In this document: in pieces, positions 26,656-35,922 of the stretch
Layout of the letters: every line of letters begins with the position of its first letter
Numbering within the stretch: position 1 is the first letter of the stretch
Assembly (NCBI GenBank): GCA_048270225.1
Contig: JBLWTG010000007.1
Span: 155,180-219,179 of the forward strand
From: Allopusillimonas sp048270225
GTDB taxonomy: Bacteria; Pseudomonadota; Gammaproteobacteria; Burkholderiales; Burkholderiaceae_B
Length of the DNA: 64,000 bases
Direction of reading: 5' to 3'
Translations under genes and position numbers: made by a program
The notes under the pieces: generated by a model
Told to the model about the DNA's origin: nothing
What the model saw: only the letters and a program-made list of their open reading frames with translations
Databases searched by the model: none

Positions 26656-27141
26656 ATGCGATTCATAAGCGATCTAAACCAAAAAATCGGCGATTACGCA
26701 AGCGCTATTTATTTCGTGGTCTTCGTTGTCGTGATTTACGACGTGACGGTTCGATATATCTGGCATAAGCCCACAATTTGGGCGCTTGAGTTCGTCATCA
26801 TGGTGGTAGGAATTCATTACGTAATTTCCGGCGCCCATGCGATCAAAAACAATGCTCACGTACGCATCGACGTCATCTACAACCTCCTGCCAGTACGCGT
26901 ACAGCACTGGATGGATGTCATGGCTCACCTTATGGCCATTATCTACCTGCTAATCATCGTTTATTACGGATTTCAGCAAGCACTCCCGGCAATTGAAATG
27001 GGAGAACGCTCAGGAGGCGGGTGGAATTCACTGGCCCCCACGTACATGAAAGTCGCGATTCCCGTGGGTGCAGCATTGATGGTCCTTCAAAGCCTAGTGT
27101 CCCTAATCGATTCCATAAAGGTTATTTCTAATGAGCACTGA
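26656..27141 (+). CDS. dctQ: TRAP transporter small permease
   Basis: 161 residues with four hydrophobic segments (about 16-34, 46-64, 88-110, 130-150). The DctQ hallmark is the conserved ALEFVIMVVGIHYVISGA segment and VRIDVIYNLLP between helices 2 and 3. It forms the inner-membrane complex with DctM and links it to the binding protein. It overlaps dctM by 11 bases, so the two are translationally coupled. Confidence 0.9.
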   Translation: MRFISDLNQKIGDYASAIYFVVFVVVIYDVTVRYIWHKPTIWALEFVIMVVGIHYVISGAHAIKNNAHVRIDVIYNLLPVRVQHWMDVMAHLMAIIYLLIIVYYGFQQALPAIEMGERSGGGWNSLAPTYMKVAIPVGAALMVLQSLVSLIDSIKVISNEH

Positions 27142-28444
27142 ACTGGTTAGCTTAGCGACGGTGGCAATACTGTTGCTACTGCTGCTTACCGGCATTCCAC
27201 TTGCATTCGCCACAGGGATGACCGCCGTCACCCTCACTCTCTGGCTGTTCGGACCGGAGACGCTTTACTTCATTCCAAGTCGCATCTTCACCCTCATGAA
27301 CAACTACGCATTGATTTCAGTGCCGCTGTTCGTCCTGATGGGATGCATTCTCGAGAAGGCAGGAGTGGTAGAACGACTGTTTTATGCCCTGCACATCTGG
27401 TCCGGGCGTTTGCGCGGTGGTTTGGCGGTCGGCTGCCTGTTCGCATCGACAATTCTAGCCGCCATGGTTGGTGTCATCGGAGCAGAGATCGTCGTCTTGG
27501 GAATGGTGTGTCTGCCAGCCATGTTGGCGCGTGGCTATAACAAGAAGCTTGCCGTGGGCGTCATCTGTGCGGGAGGTTCACTAGGCACCATGTTGCCACC
27601 CAGTATTGTGCTGATCGTCTACGGACTGGTGTCACAGAGTTCCATTGGAAGCCTGTTTGCCGCAGCGGTACTGCCTGGCTTTCTGCTCGTCGGACTCTAT
27701 CTTGGGTACGTTCTCATACGTTGCTACATGAATCCGTCACTCGGCCCCTTGGCGCCGCCTGAAGAGCTCAACATGCCGATCGCCGAAAAGATCGCACTGG
27801 GTCGCGTACTTGTCTTGCCCTTGGCGTTAATTCTGTTGGTCCTGGGGTCTCTGTACAGCGGCATAGCCACACCCACCGAAACCGCAGCCGTCGGCGTGCT
27901 TGGTGCGCTGTTTGTGGCCGGCGTCAACGGCAAATTGAGCGTGGACACGATATGGAGTTCGCTTCGACGTACTGGAAGCACCGTTGCGATGCTGACCTGG
28001 ATATTCTTCGGAGCGTCCGCCCTGGTATCTGTCTACACGCTGGCGGGCGGCACGGCGTTTCTCCAGGACTTCATCACTGGTTTGCCTATTCCTCCCTTGG
28101 CCACTGTTGCGCTGATGATGCTCATCCTCATGATTCTAGGTTGCTTCATTGACTGGATAGGGATTGTACTGCTCACCATGCCCATCTTCGTGCCGGTGAT
28201 CAAGGCTTTGGGCTTGGACCCTCTCTGGTTCGGCATCTTATTCTGCATGAATATGCAGATTTCCTATCTGGCCCCTCCGTTCGCTCCCGCAGCGTTTTAC
28301 CTCAAGGCGGTCGCACCACCCGAGATTAGTCTCCTCGACATATTCAAAGGCGTCGCACCCTTCATCGGCCTTCAGATCCTTGGGTTGCTGCTGGTTATGT
28401 TCTTCCCACAAATTGCGCTGTGGCTGCCAGGCTTTATGAAGTAG
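27131..28444 (+). CDS. dctM: TRAP transporter large permease
   Basis: 437 residues, about 12 hydrophobic helices. DctM family features include IPLAFATGMTAV near the start, NNYALISVPLFVLMG, ICAGGSLGTMLPPSIVLIVYG (the hairpin motif), IATPTETAAVGVLGAL, and MQISYLAPPFAPAAFY near the end. It is the ion-coupled transport channel of the TRAP system. Gene order dctP-dctQ-dctM is followed 34 bases later by the FAD oxidoreductase, making the transporter the front part of a catabolic operon. Confidence 0.95.
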   Translation: MSTELVSLATVAILLLLLLTGIPLAFATGMTAVTLTLWLFGPETLYFIPSRIFTLMNNYALISVPLFVLMGCILEKAGVVERLFYALHIWSGRLRGGLAVGCLFASTILAAMVGVIGAEIVVLGMVCLPAMLARGYNKKLAVGVICAGGSLGTMLPPSIVLIVYGLVSQSSIGSLFAAAVLPGFLLVGLYLGYVLIRCYMNPSLGPLAPPEELNMPIAEKIALGRVLVLPLALILLVLGSLYSGIATPTETAAVGVLGALFVAGVNGKLSVDTIWSSLRRTGSTVAMLTWIFFGASALVSVYTLAGGTAFLQDFITGLPIPPLATVALMMLILMILGCFIDWIGIVLLTMPIFVPVIKALGLDPLWFGILFCMNMQISYLAPPFAPAAFYLKAVAPPEISLLDIFKGVAPFIGLQILGLLLVMFFPQIALWLPGFMK

Positions 28445-28478
28445 TAAGACTTTAGTTGCTCAAAAATTGGAGTGAGAA

Positions 28479-29810
28479 ATGATAGATAAACGTCCCGAAT
28501 TTGCACTCGAGGCTGATGTACTTGTAGTAGGCGGAGGCGCCGCAGGCGTGGCTGCAGCAGTGACTGCAGCCCGTCAGAACCTGAAGGTTATTCTGCTCGA
28601 ACGCTATGGCTTCTGCGGTGGCGGTGCGGTCGCGGGATTATCGGGCACGATCTGCGGTCTGTTCGAGGCGCGGGAGGCTCCCCAAGCCCCCCCCGTGCGC
28701 CTGGTATACGGCTTTGCGGACGAGTTCGTTCGCCGTATGCATTCCAGGGGTGGACTATCCGGTCCTACGCGCTACGGCAAGACATACACCCTGGTCCATG
28801 ACCCTCTGGTTTGGCGCGAAGTAGGCGACGACCTCCTAGCCGACAGTGGAGTCCAGGTTTTGTATCACACTATTGTCAGCGATGTTCTGATGGATGGTGA
28901 CGAGCGTGTGGCCGGCGTCGTGGCCTATAACAAACAGGGAAAACTGCGCGTCACAGCCAAAGTCACGGTCGATGCTAGCGGTGATGCAGACCTGACCGCG
29001 ATGGCCGGCCTGGAGACCTATCGCAGCCTGAATGGAGTGATCCAGAACCCCACCATGATATTTCGCATCAATGGCGTAGATGTGAAGCAGTTCCTGGACA
29101 CATACGGTGACAACAGCGTTCTTCCCGGCCCGGTAGTCGAGATGATTCAGGAGGCAAATGCATCTGGAAGATATGTCCTGCCACGCCAGAAGATCTTCTT
29201 ATTTCCCACGCCACGCCCCAATCAGTTGCTTTGCAACTGCACGCGCATCCTGGGCGCAGATGGTCGAGATCTGGATCCCTTGGACGCCGTTGACCTCACA
29301 GAGGCGGAGATCCAGGGCAGAAAACAGGTGCGCGAGTATGAACGCTTCTTTCGTGAGTACTTGGTGGGATGCGAGAACGCTTATGTGAACGATACCGGTG
29401 TGCAGGTCGGCATCCGACAAAGTCGTCAGGCGATGGGTGTGACCACTCTTGCCAACAGCGACGTCACCAATGGCACCAAATTCAGATCCGGAATCGCGCG
29501 TTCGGCGTGGCCCATCGAGCAACACGCAGGCGCAGTGCCGAAGCTGGAATGGCTGTTTAACGACTATTACGAAATTCCGTACGAGTGTTTCGTACCAGCC
29601 AGAGGAGAGTCGCTCCTGGTTGCGGGGCGGTGCTTATCCGCAGAGGCGGAAGCAATGGCCTCTGCGCGGGTTACGGCACAGTGCTTCTCGTATGGTCACG
29701 CTATCGGGCACGCAGCCGCGCTTTCGGCACTAGAGAACATACAGCCAAGAAACATCGATCCCGTTTCAGTGCGCGAGGCATTGAACCGAGATGGTGCGCA
29801 ACTCAATTGA
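28479..29810 (+). CDS. FAD-dependent oxidoreductase
   Basis: 443 residues. The N-terminal dinucleotide fold ADVLVVGGGAAGVAAAV ends in an acidic ERYGF; CGGGAVAGLSG follows, as in the FAD_oxidored (PF12831-like) group. DASGDADLTAMAG and a C-terminal VAGRCLSAEAEAMAS and GHAIGHAAALS bind the flavin. Members are often found beside TRAP transporters and oxidise or reduce small organic acids; the specific reaction is unknown. GGAG precedes ATG 28479. It lies in the operon between dctM and the first crotonase, so it may act on the transported molecule before or after CoA transfer. Confidence 0.87.
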   Translation: MIDKRPEFALEADVLVVGGGAAGVAAAVTAARQNLKVILLERYGFCGGGAVAGLSGTICGLFEAREAPQAPPVRLVYGFADEFVRRMHSRGGLSGPTRYGKTYTLVHDPLVWREVGDDLLADSGVQVLYHTIVSDVLMDGDERVAGVVAYNKQGKLRVTAKVTVDASGDADLTAMAGLETYRSLNGVIQNPTMIFRINGVDVKQFLDTYGDNSVLPGPVVEMIQEANASGRYVLPRQKIFLFPTPRPNQLLCNCTRILGADGRDLDPLDAVDLTEAEIQGRKQVREYERFFREYLVGCENAYVNDTGVQVGIRQSRQAMGVTTLANSDVTNGTKFRSGIARSAWPIEQHAGAVPKLEWLFNDYYEIPYECFVPARGESLLVAGRCLSAEAEAMASARVTAQCFSYGHAIGHAAALSALENIQPRNIDPVSVREALNRDGAQLN

Positions 29811-29831
29811 ACTTGAATGGAGATTTATAGA

Positions 29832-30575
29832 ATGATTAAAGTCGAACATAACGATAACGTAGCGATCGTCACCCTGGATCGTGCCAATCGGCGCAACGCG
29901 CTCGGGAGCGCAATGATCGAGGAGCTTGATCGTCAGTTTGCCGATTTGGACCGCGATGAGTCGGTCGGAGCCATTGTCCTGACGGGTGCTCAGCCTAGCT
30001 TCTGCGCCGGCAGCGACCTGAAAGAGCTGGGCACTATGGATCTGGGCGAGATGGCAGCCCACGAAGCTGTCACGGCAGCCGTAGCACGTAAAATTACCTT
30101 CCTCGATACGCCCGTCCTTGCTGCCGTGGAAGGTCACGCCTTCGGTGGAGGTTTCATCCTGGCCTGCTCGTGCGACCTCATCGTGACCAGCGCCACGGCG
30201 CGATGGAGTCTGGCCGAAGTGCCCAATGGATGGCTACCGCCTTGGGGCCTGCAGGCGTTAGTCTCGCGTGTGGGTCCAGTCGCGGCCAAGCGCCTGACGT
30301 TCGGCCATGAGGTGCTGAACGGCGACGATATATTCCGGCTTGGTTTGGCAGACTACGTGGTGGACGAAGGCAAAGCGCTGGACGAGGCTATGCGACATGC
30401 GACCTTGATCGCCGGCATGCCGCAGCCAGCAGTGGCATCAACCAAACGATTCTATGCACCTATGGTCGCCGGCGCCAGCGAGGCACTCGACTCCTCGGCC
30501 AACTCGGTATTCATTGAAAACTGCAAGCATGACCGCGCTAAGGCGACACTTGCTCGGTTTGGAGCAAAGGCGTGA
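29832..30575 (+). CDS. Crotonase-superfamily protein 1 (lacks the first hydratase Glu)
   Basis: 247 residues from ATG 29832 (GGAGA eight bases upstream; an ATG five codons earlier has none). The oxyanion-hole segments CAGSDLKEL and GHAFGGGFIL are present. In enoyl-CoA hydratase two Glu act: the first in GGGCEL is Ile109 here (GGGFIL); the second is kept as Glu129 (SLAEVPNGW). The following loop is GWLPPWGLQAL in place of the usual G.IPG.GG. The protein is thus a crotonase with one catalytic acid, as in isomerases, hydrolases or decarboxylases of the family. Its closest relative is the third gene downstream (32148), with which it shares these changes. Confidence 0.88.
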   Translation: MIKVEHNDNVAIVTLDRANRRNALGSAMIEELDRQFADLDRDESVGAIVLTGAQPSFCAGSDLKELGTMDLGEMAAHEAVTAAVARKITFLDTPVLAAVEGHAFGGGFILACSCDLIVTSATARWSLAEVPNGWLPPWGLQALVSRVGPVAAKRLTFGHEVLNGDDIFRLGLADYVVDEGKALDEAMRHATLIAGMPQPAVASTKRFYAPMVAGASEALDSSANSVFIENCKHDRAKATLARFGAKA

Positions 30576-32155
30576 ACAAGATATGCACTGCTGCGGAAGC
30601 AATTGACCACATCAAGAATGGCGATGTCGTTGCCAGTGTTGGCGTCATCGGCTGGATTACTCCTGATGCCGTCCTACGTGCGCTTCGACAACGATTTGAC
30701 GACACGCAAAGTCCCCGTAACTTGACCTTCTACTTCCCATGCGGCACCGGCGATTCCATGGATATACCTGGAATGGATGCTGTTGCGGCGGAGGGACTCA
30801 TGAAGCGAATCATCTCTGGCTCGTACGTGAATCCCACTAATCCAAAGACGGGTTCTAGACCTGCTCTTATGCAGCTTATTCAGGAAAACCGAATCGAGGC
30901 TTATAGCTGGCCCATCGGCGCCAGCATGCAGTGGCTGCGGGAGGTTGCCAGAAATAGCCCTGGCTACTTCACTCGCGTTGGACTGGGTACTTATATCGAC
31001 CCGGATGAGACAGGCGGGAGATTGACTACTCTTGCTACCGAGCAATTGGTAAGAAAAATAGAGTTCGAAGGCGAGAGCCTGCTTTTCTATCCCAGTTGGA
31101 AGCTGGACACCGCCATTATCCGCGCGACCAGTTCAGATGATCTTGGCAACCTTTCGTTCGAAGAGGACCCGCTATTGTCAGCCAATATCAGCTTGGCAAT
31201 GGCAGCGAAAGCTTGCGGCGGCAAGGTCATTGCCCAAGTCAAACGCATCGTTCCTCGAGGCACGCGCCTGGCGGTGAACACACGCATACCTGCGGCCCTC
31301 GTAGACCACATTGTGGTCGTGCCGGATCAACTGATGGTAACGGACGTTGCGGCAGACCCTGCCTACTTAGGTAATCAGAACGCGCCACTGAACTCGTTGA
31401 AGAAACTGCCAGCCTCACCTGCCAAGATCATTGCAAGAAGAGCCGCACAGGAAGTCAGGCAGCACGAATTGACGATATTCGGTTTCGGCGCGTCGTCGGA
31501 TGTACCGCTGGTCATGGTCGAAGACGGGATGATTACCGAGTCAAACATTGACGACTACTGGCTCACCACGGAGCACGGCTCATTTGGCGGAGTAGTCATG
31601 AATGGCTGGCAGTTCTCGGGCAACATCAATCCGCGAGCTAACGTCGACGGCGTGACGCAATTCGACCTGATTGACGGAGGCCTATGCAAGTTCGCCGCTT
31701 TGGCATTTGCACAATTCGACGAGTCCGGCACGGTGAACGTTAGCCGCTTTGGCAACGCAAACCCCGGGGCCGGAGGCTTCATTGACATCGCCCAGAACGC
31801 AAAGCGCATGGTCTTTACCGGCACTTTCACCACTGGCGGGTTGAAAATTTCTTACTCTGACGAAGCCGGTTTGAAAATCGAAAAAGAGGGCAAGTCACGT
31901 AAGTTCGTCAAGCGTGCAGACCATATCACCTACCGCTTGCGAGAAGGCGTCGTGAAGGGCCAACAGGCATTGCTTATTACCGAGCGTGCGGTTTTTTCCG
32001 TGACGCCTGAAGGGCTATTCCTGGAAGAAATCGCTCCAGGTATTGAGTTGCAGAGTCAGGTGCTGGATTTGATGGACTTCGCTCCTGTCGGCATTCGGGA
32101 GCCCCTTCCAATTATGGACAGGAAGTTATTCCAACAGGAGAGCACGCATGAGTGA
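30572..32155 (+). CDS. Fused acyl-CoA:acetate/3-ketoacid CoA transferase (YdiF/Pct-like)
   Basis: 527 residues: both halves of a family I CoA transferase in one chain. The N-terminal half has the GDVVASVG start of the alpha domain and KVIAQVKRIVPRGT; the C-terminal half carries the catalytic Glu in TTEHGSFGG (Glu334), which forms the acyl-glutamyl and glutamyl-CoA intermediates. Start GTG 30572 overlaps the previous stop (GTGA). It moves CoA from a donor such as acetyl-, propionyl- or succinyl-CoA to the free acid, without ATP. Its position between two related crotonases suggests it primes the substrate they act on. A paralogue lies at 57262-58884. Confidence 0.9.
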   Translation: MNKICTAAEAIDHIKNGDVVASVGVIGWITPDAVLRALRQRFDDTQSPRNLTFYFPCGTGDSMDIPGMDAVAAEGLMKRIISGSYVNPTNPKTGSRPALMQLIQENRIEAYSWPIGASMQWLREVARNSPGYFTRVGLGTYIDPDETGGRLTTLATEQLVRKIEFEGESLLFYPSWKLDTAIIRATSSDDLGNLSFEEDPLLSANISLAMAAKACGGKVIAQVKRIVPRGTRLAVNTRIPAALVDHIVVVPDQLMVTDVAADPAYLGNQNAPLNSLKKLPASPAKIIARRAAQEVRQHELTIFGFGASSDVPLVMVEDGMITESNIDDYWLTTEHGSFGGVVMNGWQFSGNINPRANVDGVTQFDLIDGGLCKFAALAFAQFDESGTVNVSRFGNANPGAGGFIDIAQNAKRMVFTGTFTTGGLKISYSDEAGLKIEKEGKSRKFVKRADHITYRLREGVVKGQQALLITERAVFSVTPEGLFLEEIAPGIELQSQVLDLMDFAPVGIREPLPIMDRKLFQQESTHE

Positions 32156-32912
32156 TAGCCAGAAGGTGGTACATGTCGAGGAGCACGGTGCTGTCAGAGT
32201 CTTGACCATTCAACGCGAGTTTCGCCGAAATGCAATGGACCAAGCCCTCATAGACAGCTTGAAGTCGCTGCTATTGCAACTCGATAGGGACCAGTCCGTA
32301 GCGGCGATCGTCTTGCGAGGAGAAAAAAATGGCTTCTGTTCTGGAAGCGATCTGAAATTCATTAGTGAACTAACAATGGAGGATATGGCTCGCTTCGAAC
32401 AGGAAACGGGAGACATGGCGCGCCTTATCGCGTTCGTGAAAAAGCCGGTTATTAGTGCGGTCGAAGGCTTTGCGATCGGCGGCGGCTTTATTCTGGCCAT
32501 TTCCTGCGACATCGTCGTCGCCGCAGAGAACTCACGATGGTGGCTACCTGAGGTACCCCATGGCTGGCTGACCCCTTGGGGTTTGAATGCATTGATTGAA
32601 CGCGTCGGTCGGGTCCGGGCCCGCAACCTTTGTTTCTGCCTGGACCAACTAAGCGGTAAAGAGATCCTGGCAATAGGTGCGGCTGATTACACGGCACCCG
32701 ACGGTGACGCACTGGAAAAGGCCATGGATATTGCGACTCGAATCGCCGCTCTACCGCGTCCGGCGGTTGCCAGCACCAAACGGTTCTTTGCTAATCAAAT
32801 GATGCCGCGCGCCGAGGTGATGGACTATGAAGCCAACCAATACTTTATGGAAAACTGCACTCACCCGGACGCCAAAAACACCTTGAATAAACATAGGACA
32901 TCAAAATGTTGA
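32148..32912 (+). CDS. Crotonase-superfamily protein 2 (lacks the first hydratase Glu)
   Basis: 254 residues, ATG 32148 after AGGAGAG, overlapping the CoA transferase stop by eight bases. CSGSDLKFI and GFAIGGGFIL make the CoA/oxyanion pocket. As in the first crotonase, the first catalytic Glu is Ile (residue 115), the second is kept (Glu135 in WLPEVPHGW), and the loop is GWLTPWGLNAL. Both proteins end with ASTKRFF/Y and a NCxHxxAK tail. The pair therefore came from one duplication and may form a heteromer or act in successive steps. A standard hydratase assignment is doubtful. Confidence 0.88.
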   Translation: MSDSQKVVHVEEHGAVRVLTIQREFRRNAMDQALIDSLKSLLLQLDRDQSVAAIVLRGEKNGFCSGSDLKFISELTMEDMARFEQETGDMARLIAFVKKPVISAVEGFAIGGGFILAISCDIVVAAENSRWWLPEVPHGWLTPWGLNALIERVGRVRARNLCFCLDQLSGKEILAIGAADYTAPDGDALEKAMDIATRIAALPRPAVASTKRFFANQMMPRAEVMDYEANQYFMENCTHPDAKNTLNKHRTSKC

Positions 32913-34054
32913 ATGAATTCACCGATGACGAAAATATGCTGACTGATGCGGTCCGCCGTTTTGCGGAACGTGAGCTGGCGCCTGCAATGCCCGAGTACTT
33001 ATCCAGACATGAGTTTCCAACGGCGCTGGTAAAAGCGTTTGGCGAGTTAGGATTCTTTGGCGTTTCTTACGAATCCGAGTACGGTGGCGGAGGCCTCGGT
33101 ACACGAGGCGCGGCGCTGGTTGCAGAACTGCTCGCCCGCGTTGAGCCATCCTTCGCTGCTATCTTTCTGTGCAACAGTGCGCCGGCCTCACTGATAGCCC
33201 GTTACGGAAACGATGCACAAAAAAGCGAATGGTTGCAGGCCGTCAACGAGGGCAAGATGATCGCTTCGTTCGGCGTAACCGAACCGCAGGGCGGATCCGA
33301 TGTCGCATCTGTCAAAACCAGCGCGGTTTTGGACGGAGACGAGTACATCATCAACGGGCAGAAGATGTTCTCCACAAATGCGGGGACTCCGCTACATGGC
33401 TTCTCGACTGTGGTGGCGGTGACTGCCCCCGATGCGGGATCAAAGCGTCTATCGTCCTTTATCGTTCCGGTTGGCACGCCGGGATTTTCGATTGGCAAGC
33501 GCGCAAACAAGATCGGCTGGCGTTTCGCGGATTCCGTGGAGCTCTTTTTCGATAACGTACGGGTCCCAAAAGAAAATCTTATCGGACAGCCTGGAGATGG
33601 GCTAAAACAAGTTCTGACGGTACTGAGCGTGGGACGCATCTTGGTCGGCGCTACCGGTCTAGGACTTGCACGACGTGCCATCGATCTAACCAAAGCCTAT
33701 GGTCGTGACCGTAAGCTGTTCGGCAAATCCATTCTAGAGCACCAGGGGTTATCGTTTCCGCTTGCCGATATACTGACAAAGATTCACGCCGTCGAGCTGA
33801 TGGTTCGGAACTCGGCTACCCTGGTCGACGAGGGTCGCCCTTTCCGAAATGAGACCAGCATGACCAAGCTGTTCAGCAGCGAATTGGCCGTGGAGGCCGC
33901 ATTGAAGGCCATCCAGGCCCATGGGGCTTACGGCGTTTTCGAAGAATATCCCGTTTCAGGCTTATTGGGTGAAGCCAAAGTCCTGGAGATCGTCGAGGGA
34001 ACAAGTGAAATCCAGCGGCTTGTCATCGCACGGGAACTGCTAGATAACGATTAA
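32906..34054 (+). CDS. Acyl-CoA dehydrogenase
   Basis: 382 residues, the usual length. N-terminal helical domain, GVTEPQGGSDVASVKTSA (the FAD/acyl loop), RWFADSVEL-type middle strand, then the C-terminal helix bundle with YGRDRKLFGKSI and EYPVSGLLGEAK. The catalytic base is the Glu of VEGTSEIQ, the position used in short/branched-chain enzymes. It introduces an alpha-beta double bond into the CoA ester, passing electrons to ETF. Last gene of the TRAP operon; its start overlaps the crotonase 2 stop by seven bases. Confidence 0.93.
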   Translation: MLNEFTDDENMLTDAVRRFAERELAPAMPEYLSRHEFPTALVKAFGELGFFGVSYESEYGGGGLGTRGAALVAELLARVEPSFAAIFLCNSAPASLIARYGNDAQKSEWLQAVNEGKMIASFGVTEPQGGSDVASVKTSAVLDGDEYIINGQKMFSTNAGTPLHGFSTVVAVTAPDAGSKRLSSFIVPVGTPGFSIGKRANKIGWRFADSVELFFDNVRVPKENLIGQPGDGLKQVLTVLSVGRILVGATGLGLARRAIDLTKAYGRDRKLFGKSILEHQGLSFPLADILTKIHAVELMVRNSATLVDEGRPFRNETSMTKLFSSELAVEAALKAIQAHGAYGVFEEYPVSGLLGEAKVLEIVEGTSEIQRLVIARELLDND

Positions 34055-34192
34055 ATCCGACTCGGCGATCTATGGACTGACCAGCGGGCGATATGCAATG
34101 CTCGATGACTGCATGGGATTAAGGTTGGCGCGTTGCCTTCGTAGGCGCGATCCATGAGCATGTGAATCGGGCGATTCGCCGGCATGTGGCCG

Positions 34193-34642
34193 TCAACCCT
34201 TCCGGGTTTCTAGCATGCGCTGAAGCAGCTCCATAAGGAGCTGCTGATCTGACGCACTGAGCTGTTCGATTACCGGGGCCAATGCCTGTTGCCCCTGGAC
34301 ACGCAGCCTTTTGACCAATTTAGCCCCGTCGCTTGTCAGAAAAACGTCTGTCGCCCTTCCGTCTTCTTCGTTCGGCGCACGCGCCACTAGCCCCCTCTTT
34401 TCTGCTCGGGCGATAAGACCTGACATCGTCTGCTTCTCCAGCCCGAGATAGTCGGCGAGTTCGGCCATTCGCGGGCGCCGGTCCCACAAAATTCCTAACA
34501 CACGGACCAGTGAGAGCGACAAGTCGTTCTCGGCGCCAATTTTGTTGATGATGGCCGTCGTAACAAAAGCGGAGGTCACCAGTGCATCGGCCAGCCCTTC
34601 TTCGGCCCCCGAGGCTTGCTTCACAGATATTTGCTTATTCAT
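34193..34642 (-). CDS. MarR-family transcriptional regulator
   Basis: 149 residues. Winged helix-turn-helix core: LGILWDRRPRMAELADYLGL, EKQTMSGLIARAEKRGLV, EEDGRATDVFLTSDG, with flanking dimerisation helices. Divergent from the quinone oxidoreductase at 34735; the 92-bp interval is filled with a double operator-like repeat, so it is an autorepressor that also controls the oxidoreductase, probably in response to an electrophile or phenolic compound. Confidence 0.93.
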   Translation of the reverse strand: MNKQISVKQASGAEEGLADALVTSAFVTTAIINKIGAENDLSLSLVRVLGILWDRRPRMAELADYLGLEKQTMSGLIARAEKRGLVARAPNEEDGRATDVFLTSDGAKLVKRLRVQGQQALAPVIEQLSASDQQLLMELLQRMLETRKG

Positions 34643-34659
34643 TGTATTTCCATCTTGAC

Positions 34660-34707
34660 ATAGTTCGTATTACGCATCAATATATAGTACGTATTACGAA
34701 CTATATA
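34660..34707. promoter_or_regulatory. Double MarR operator between marR and the oxidoreductase
   Basis: ATAGTTCGTATTACG at 34660-34674 is repeated as ATAGTACGTATTACG at 34684-34698, the second copy forming the left part of a 27-base near-perfect palindrome (34681-34707, ending GAACTATATA). The two copies are 24 bases apart and lie between the divergent starts. Confidence 0.78.
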
Positions 34708-34734
34708 GCCGTAAATTGATCTCAGGAGAATCCT

Positions 34735-35676
34735 TTGAAAGCCGCCATCATTACATCATTCGGCCAGCCGCCGCACTATGGCCACCACACAGATCCCGTG
34801 CCAACGGGCCCCGATGAAACGCTCGTTGATGTGCTGGGCATCGGCCTTCATCACATCACTCTCGGTCAAGCGTCAGGCATGCATTACTCCAGCACCGCAC
34901 AGTTGCCGCTGATTCCGGGTGTCGATGGCGTTGGACGCGGCACAGACGGCAAGCTGCGCTACTTCGTGCAGGGCCCTGGTCGGACGGGGACAATGGCCGA
35001 CAAGACGGTGATTGAGCTAGACCATAGCATCGAGCTGCCTGAGGAAAGCGACCCAGCCGTCGTCGCCGGCACCATGAATCCTGCGATGGCGTCATGGCTC
35101 GCGCTGGGCTGTCGCGTGCAGTTTCAGCACGGACAAAAGGTGCTCATCCTCGGCGCCACCGGCAGCTCGGGAAGCTTGGCTGTACAGATCGCGCAGCACC
35201 TGGGCGCATCGCAGATCATTGCTGCGGGACGCGACCCACTCAAGCTCGCAAAGCTGCCCGCGCTTGGTGCCACGGAAATCGTGCAGCTGAGTGACGTCCG
35301 CTTGGGCGCCCTTGCCTGCGAGGTCGATGTCGTACTCGATTTCGTCTGGGGGGAGTGCTCGGTGAGTGTCATGGAGGCGGTACTCAAGCAGCGGGCAAAT
35401 CGCAGCCTACCCCTCACCTGGATACACGTCGGCTCGATGGCGGGGGAAGTCGCTGCCATCCCGGGTGCCTTCCTACGCTCTGCGAAACTCCAGATCATGG
35501 GCAGCGGGTACGGCTCAGTGTCGGGCCGCGAGATTCTCATGGCACTGCCGGCGCTGGCGAAAGAAATCGCGCGCGGAGCGTTCCGCATTGACGTGAAGGC
35601 CATGCCGCTGCGAAACGTTGAGCAGGCTTGGGCCGAGGCGCCGCACGCCAACGAGCGCATCGTCCTTACGCCATGA
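34735..35676 (+). CDS. MDR-family (quinone oxidoreductase-like) dehydrogenase, TTG start
   Basis: 313 residues. The start is TTG 34735: AGGAG is placed seven bases upstream and no ATG occurs for 40 codons. Medium-chain fold without catalytic zinc ligands; the nucleotide motif is LILGATGSSGSLAVQIAQ followed by AAGRDPLKL, where Arg after beta2 suggests NADPH. Likely reduces quinones or reactive enones. Controlled by the divergent MarR repressor through the 34660-34707 operator. No other genes in its transcript are evident. Confidence 0.88.
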   Translation: MKAAIITSFGQPPHYGHHTDPVPTGPDETLVDVLGIGLHHITLGQASGMHYSSTAQLPLIPGVDGVGRGTDGKLRYFVQGPGRTGTMADKTVIELDHSIELPEESDPAVVAGTMNPAMASWLALGCRVQFQHGQKVLILGATGSSGSLAVQIAQHLGASQIIAAGRDPLKLAKLPALGATEIVQLSDVRLGALACEVDVVLDFVWGECSVSVMEAVLKQRANRSLPLTWIHVGSMAGEVAAIPGAFLRSAKLQIMGSGYGSVSGREILMALPALAKEIARGAFRIDVKAMPLRNVEQAWAEAPHANERIVLTP

Positions 35677-35840
35677 CCAACGGTCATTAGCCTTCCCGGG
35701 TCGTGGCCTGCGGCAGCACATCATTGCGCGCACCGGTGAAGAGAAGCTTGAGTCGCGGTTATGCCGTTTCCGCTGCCTCGTCGCAGACGCTGGAGGATTG
35801 CACTTTGGCCGGGCGGTGGGCTAAGCCTGAGCGAACGACT

Positions 35841-35857
35841 CTTAATAAAAAACTAAT
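35841..35857 (+). promoter_or_regulatory. Possible autoregulatory response-regulator box
   Basis: CTTAAT-N5-ACTAAT, 66 bases upstream of the response regulator start. It is a weaker version of the CTTAAA-N5-CCTAAA boxes before mipA and of the PmrA/QseB-type CTTAA-N5/6 consensus, so autoregulation is possible. Confidence 0.4.
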
Positions 35858-35922
35858 CTGGTTGCTTCATCATTCTTACTATGTAGGAGTAGCACCAATG
35901 TGTAGGTATGGATTGATATGAC

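Noticed and set aside
34223..34243. GCAGCTCC-ATAA-GGAGCTGC hairpin near the end of marR
   Set aside because: Strong stem-loop but it lies within the coding region (LLMELLQ) and is not followed by a T-run, so I do not call a terminator.
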